From the NCBI RefSeq assembly GCF_900119365.1, contig NZ_FPJO01000010.1:124001-188000 (forward strand): DNA of 64,000 bases. The letters run 5' to 3'. The position numbers and the translations under genes were made by a program. Source of the DNA: Streptomyces atratus. Its GTDB lineage: Bacteria > Actinomycetota > Actinomycetes > Streptomycetales > Streptomycetaceae. How positions within the stretch are numbered: the first letter of the stretch is position 1; every line of letters starts with the position of its first letter. This document shows, in pieces, positions 63,427 through 64,000 of the stretch. The notes below the pieces were generated by a model that worked only from the letters and a program-made list of their open reading frames with translations, made no database searches and was not told where the DNA came from.

Positions 63427-64000
63427 CCGTACTCGGTTCGAGAGTCGAAAGCCGCACGGTGCTGCTCGTCGCGGTGCTGGTGACCCTGATGCTGGGCCTG
63501 GGCCTGCTCGGGCTGTGCTACGGCGCCTCGTGGTCCTCCCCCGGCAGGGTGTTCGCCGTGCTGACCGGGGCGGAACACTCCGTGGTGATCCGGGACTGGC
63601 GGTTGCCACGGGTGCTGGCCGGGCTGGTCTTCGGCGCCGCGCTCGGGGTGGCGGGGGCGATCTTCCAGAACCTCACCCGCAACCCGATGGGCAGCCCGGA
63701 CGTCATCGGCCTCGACGCGGGCGCCTACACCGGCGCCCTGGTCGCCCTCACCGTGCTGTCGGGCACGTCCGCCCAACTGGCCGTCGGCTCGGTGGTCGGC
63801 GGGCTGGCCGTCGCGGCGGCGATCTACCTGCTGTCGTTCGAACGGGGCTTCTCCGGGATGCGGTTGGTGGTCATCGGAATCGCGTTCAACGCGATGGTGA
63901 CCGCGATCAACTCGTGGATCGTGCTGCGCGCGGAGCTGGAGGTGGCGATCGCCGCCGTCGGCTGGAGCGCGGGCTCACTCAACGGCGTGGGCTGGGCCGA
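63423..64000 (+). CDS. FecCD-family iron-siderophore permease, second subunit (cut by right edge)
   Basis: The first 192 residues are visible from GTG 63423. RLPRVLAGLVFGAALGVAGA and QNLTRNPMGSPDVIGLDAGA are FecCD motifs. It pairs with the first permease. The C-terminal half and the expected ATPase gene lie beyond the window. Confidence 0.94.
   Translation, partial: MTVLGSRVESRTVLLVAVLVTLMLGLGLLGLCYGASWSSPGRVFAVLTGAEHSVVIRDWRLPRVLAGLVFGAALGVAGAIFQNLTRNPMGSPDVIGLDAGAYTGALVALTVLSGTSAQLAVGSVVGGLAVAAAIYLLSFERGFSGMRLVVIGIAFNAMVTAINSWIVLRAELEVAIAAVGWSAGSLNGVGWA

Overview
The window is chromosomal DNA from a Streptomyces or close actinobacterial relative. GC content is very high, third positions are almost all G or C, GTG starts are common, and genes are joined by ATGA, GTGA or TGATG overlaps. 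Two IdeR/DmdR-type iron boxes are present. No rRNA, tRNA or CRISPR array was seen.

Region 1 (1-7.5 kb) is a sugar-use locus. A Tat-exported clan-A-type glycoside hydrolase (cut by the left edge), two carbohydrate ABC permeases and a lipoprotein binding protein face one way with a LacI-family repressor. A galactonate-dehydratase-like enzyme diverges from them, with repeated GAACGTT half-sites in the shared promoter. Region 2 (7.7-13 kb) holds a secreted alpha/beta-hydrolase-like protein, a membrane Ser/Thr kinase with a PQQ-type extracellular sensor, and a small protein with a Phd-like N-terminus.

Region 3 (13.2-37.8 kb) is the most interesting part. It is a biosynthetic cluster for an aminoribosyl 5'-C-glycyluridine nucleoside, the core of the MraY inhibitors muraymycin, caprazamycin and A-90289. 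One long minus-strand run encodes homologues of LipL, LipK, LipO, LipP, LipM and LipN, which together build glycyluridine and attach 5-amino-5-deoxyribose. It also encodes a PLP enzyme that fits the 3-amino-3-carboxypropyl transferase, a beta-hydroxylase-like dioxygenase and two methyltransferases. Putative self-resistance genes sit at both ends: two TmrB-like proteins and a Mur29-like nucleotidyltransferase. No NRPS or PKS gene is visible. Instead the downstream half of the run has a 63-residue acidic peptide, a gingipain/caspase-like (clan CD) cysteine protease, a short PaaK-like adenylating enzyme, two esterases and a fused four-domain ABC exporter. This suggests, without proving it, a nucleoside joined to or processed with a ribosomal peptide. 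A degraded IS110-type transposase marks the right border.

Region 4 (38.2-54.5 kb) is a complete [NiFe]-hydrogenase island of the actinobacterial high-affinity type (group 1h). It holds the two subunits, a NifU/Rieske-like fusion, several conserved accessory proteins, two very small proteins, a maturation protease, HypA to HypF and a HypX homologue. One HypC is fused to HypF, and a second HypC is free-standing.

Region 5 (55.4-64 kb) is an iron-controlled catechol siderophore locus. DhbA, DhbC, DhbE and an isochorismatase make and activate 2,3-dihydroxybenzoate. Divergent genes encode a free-standing aryl carrier protein, a ferric-siderophore reductase-like protein, a binding lipoprotein and two FecCD permeases, the last one cut by the right edge.
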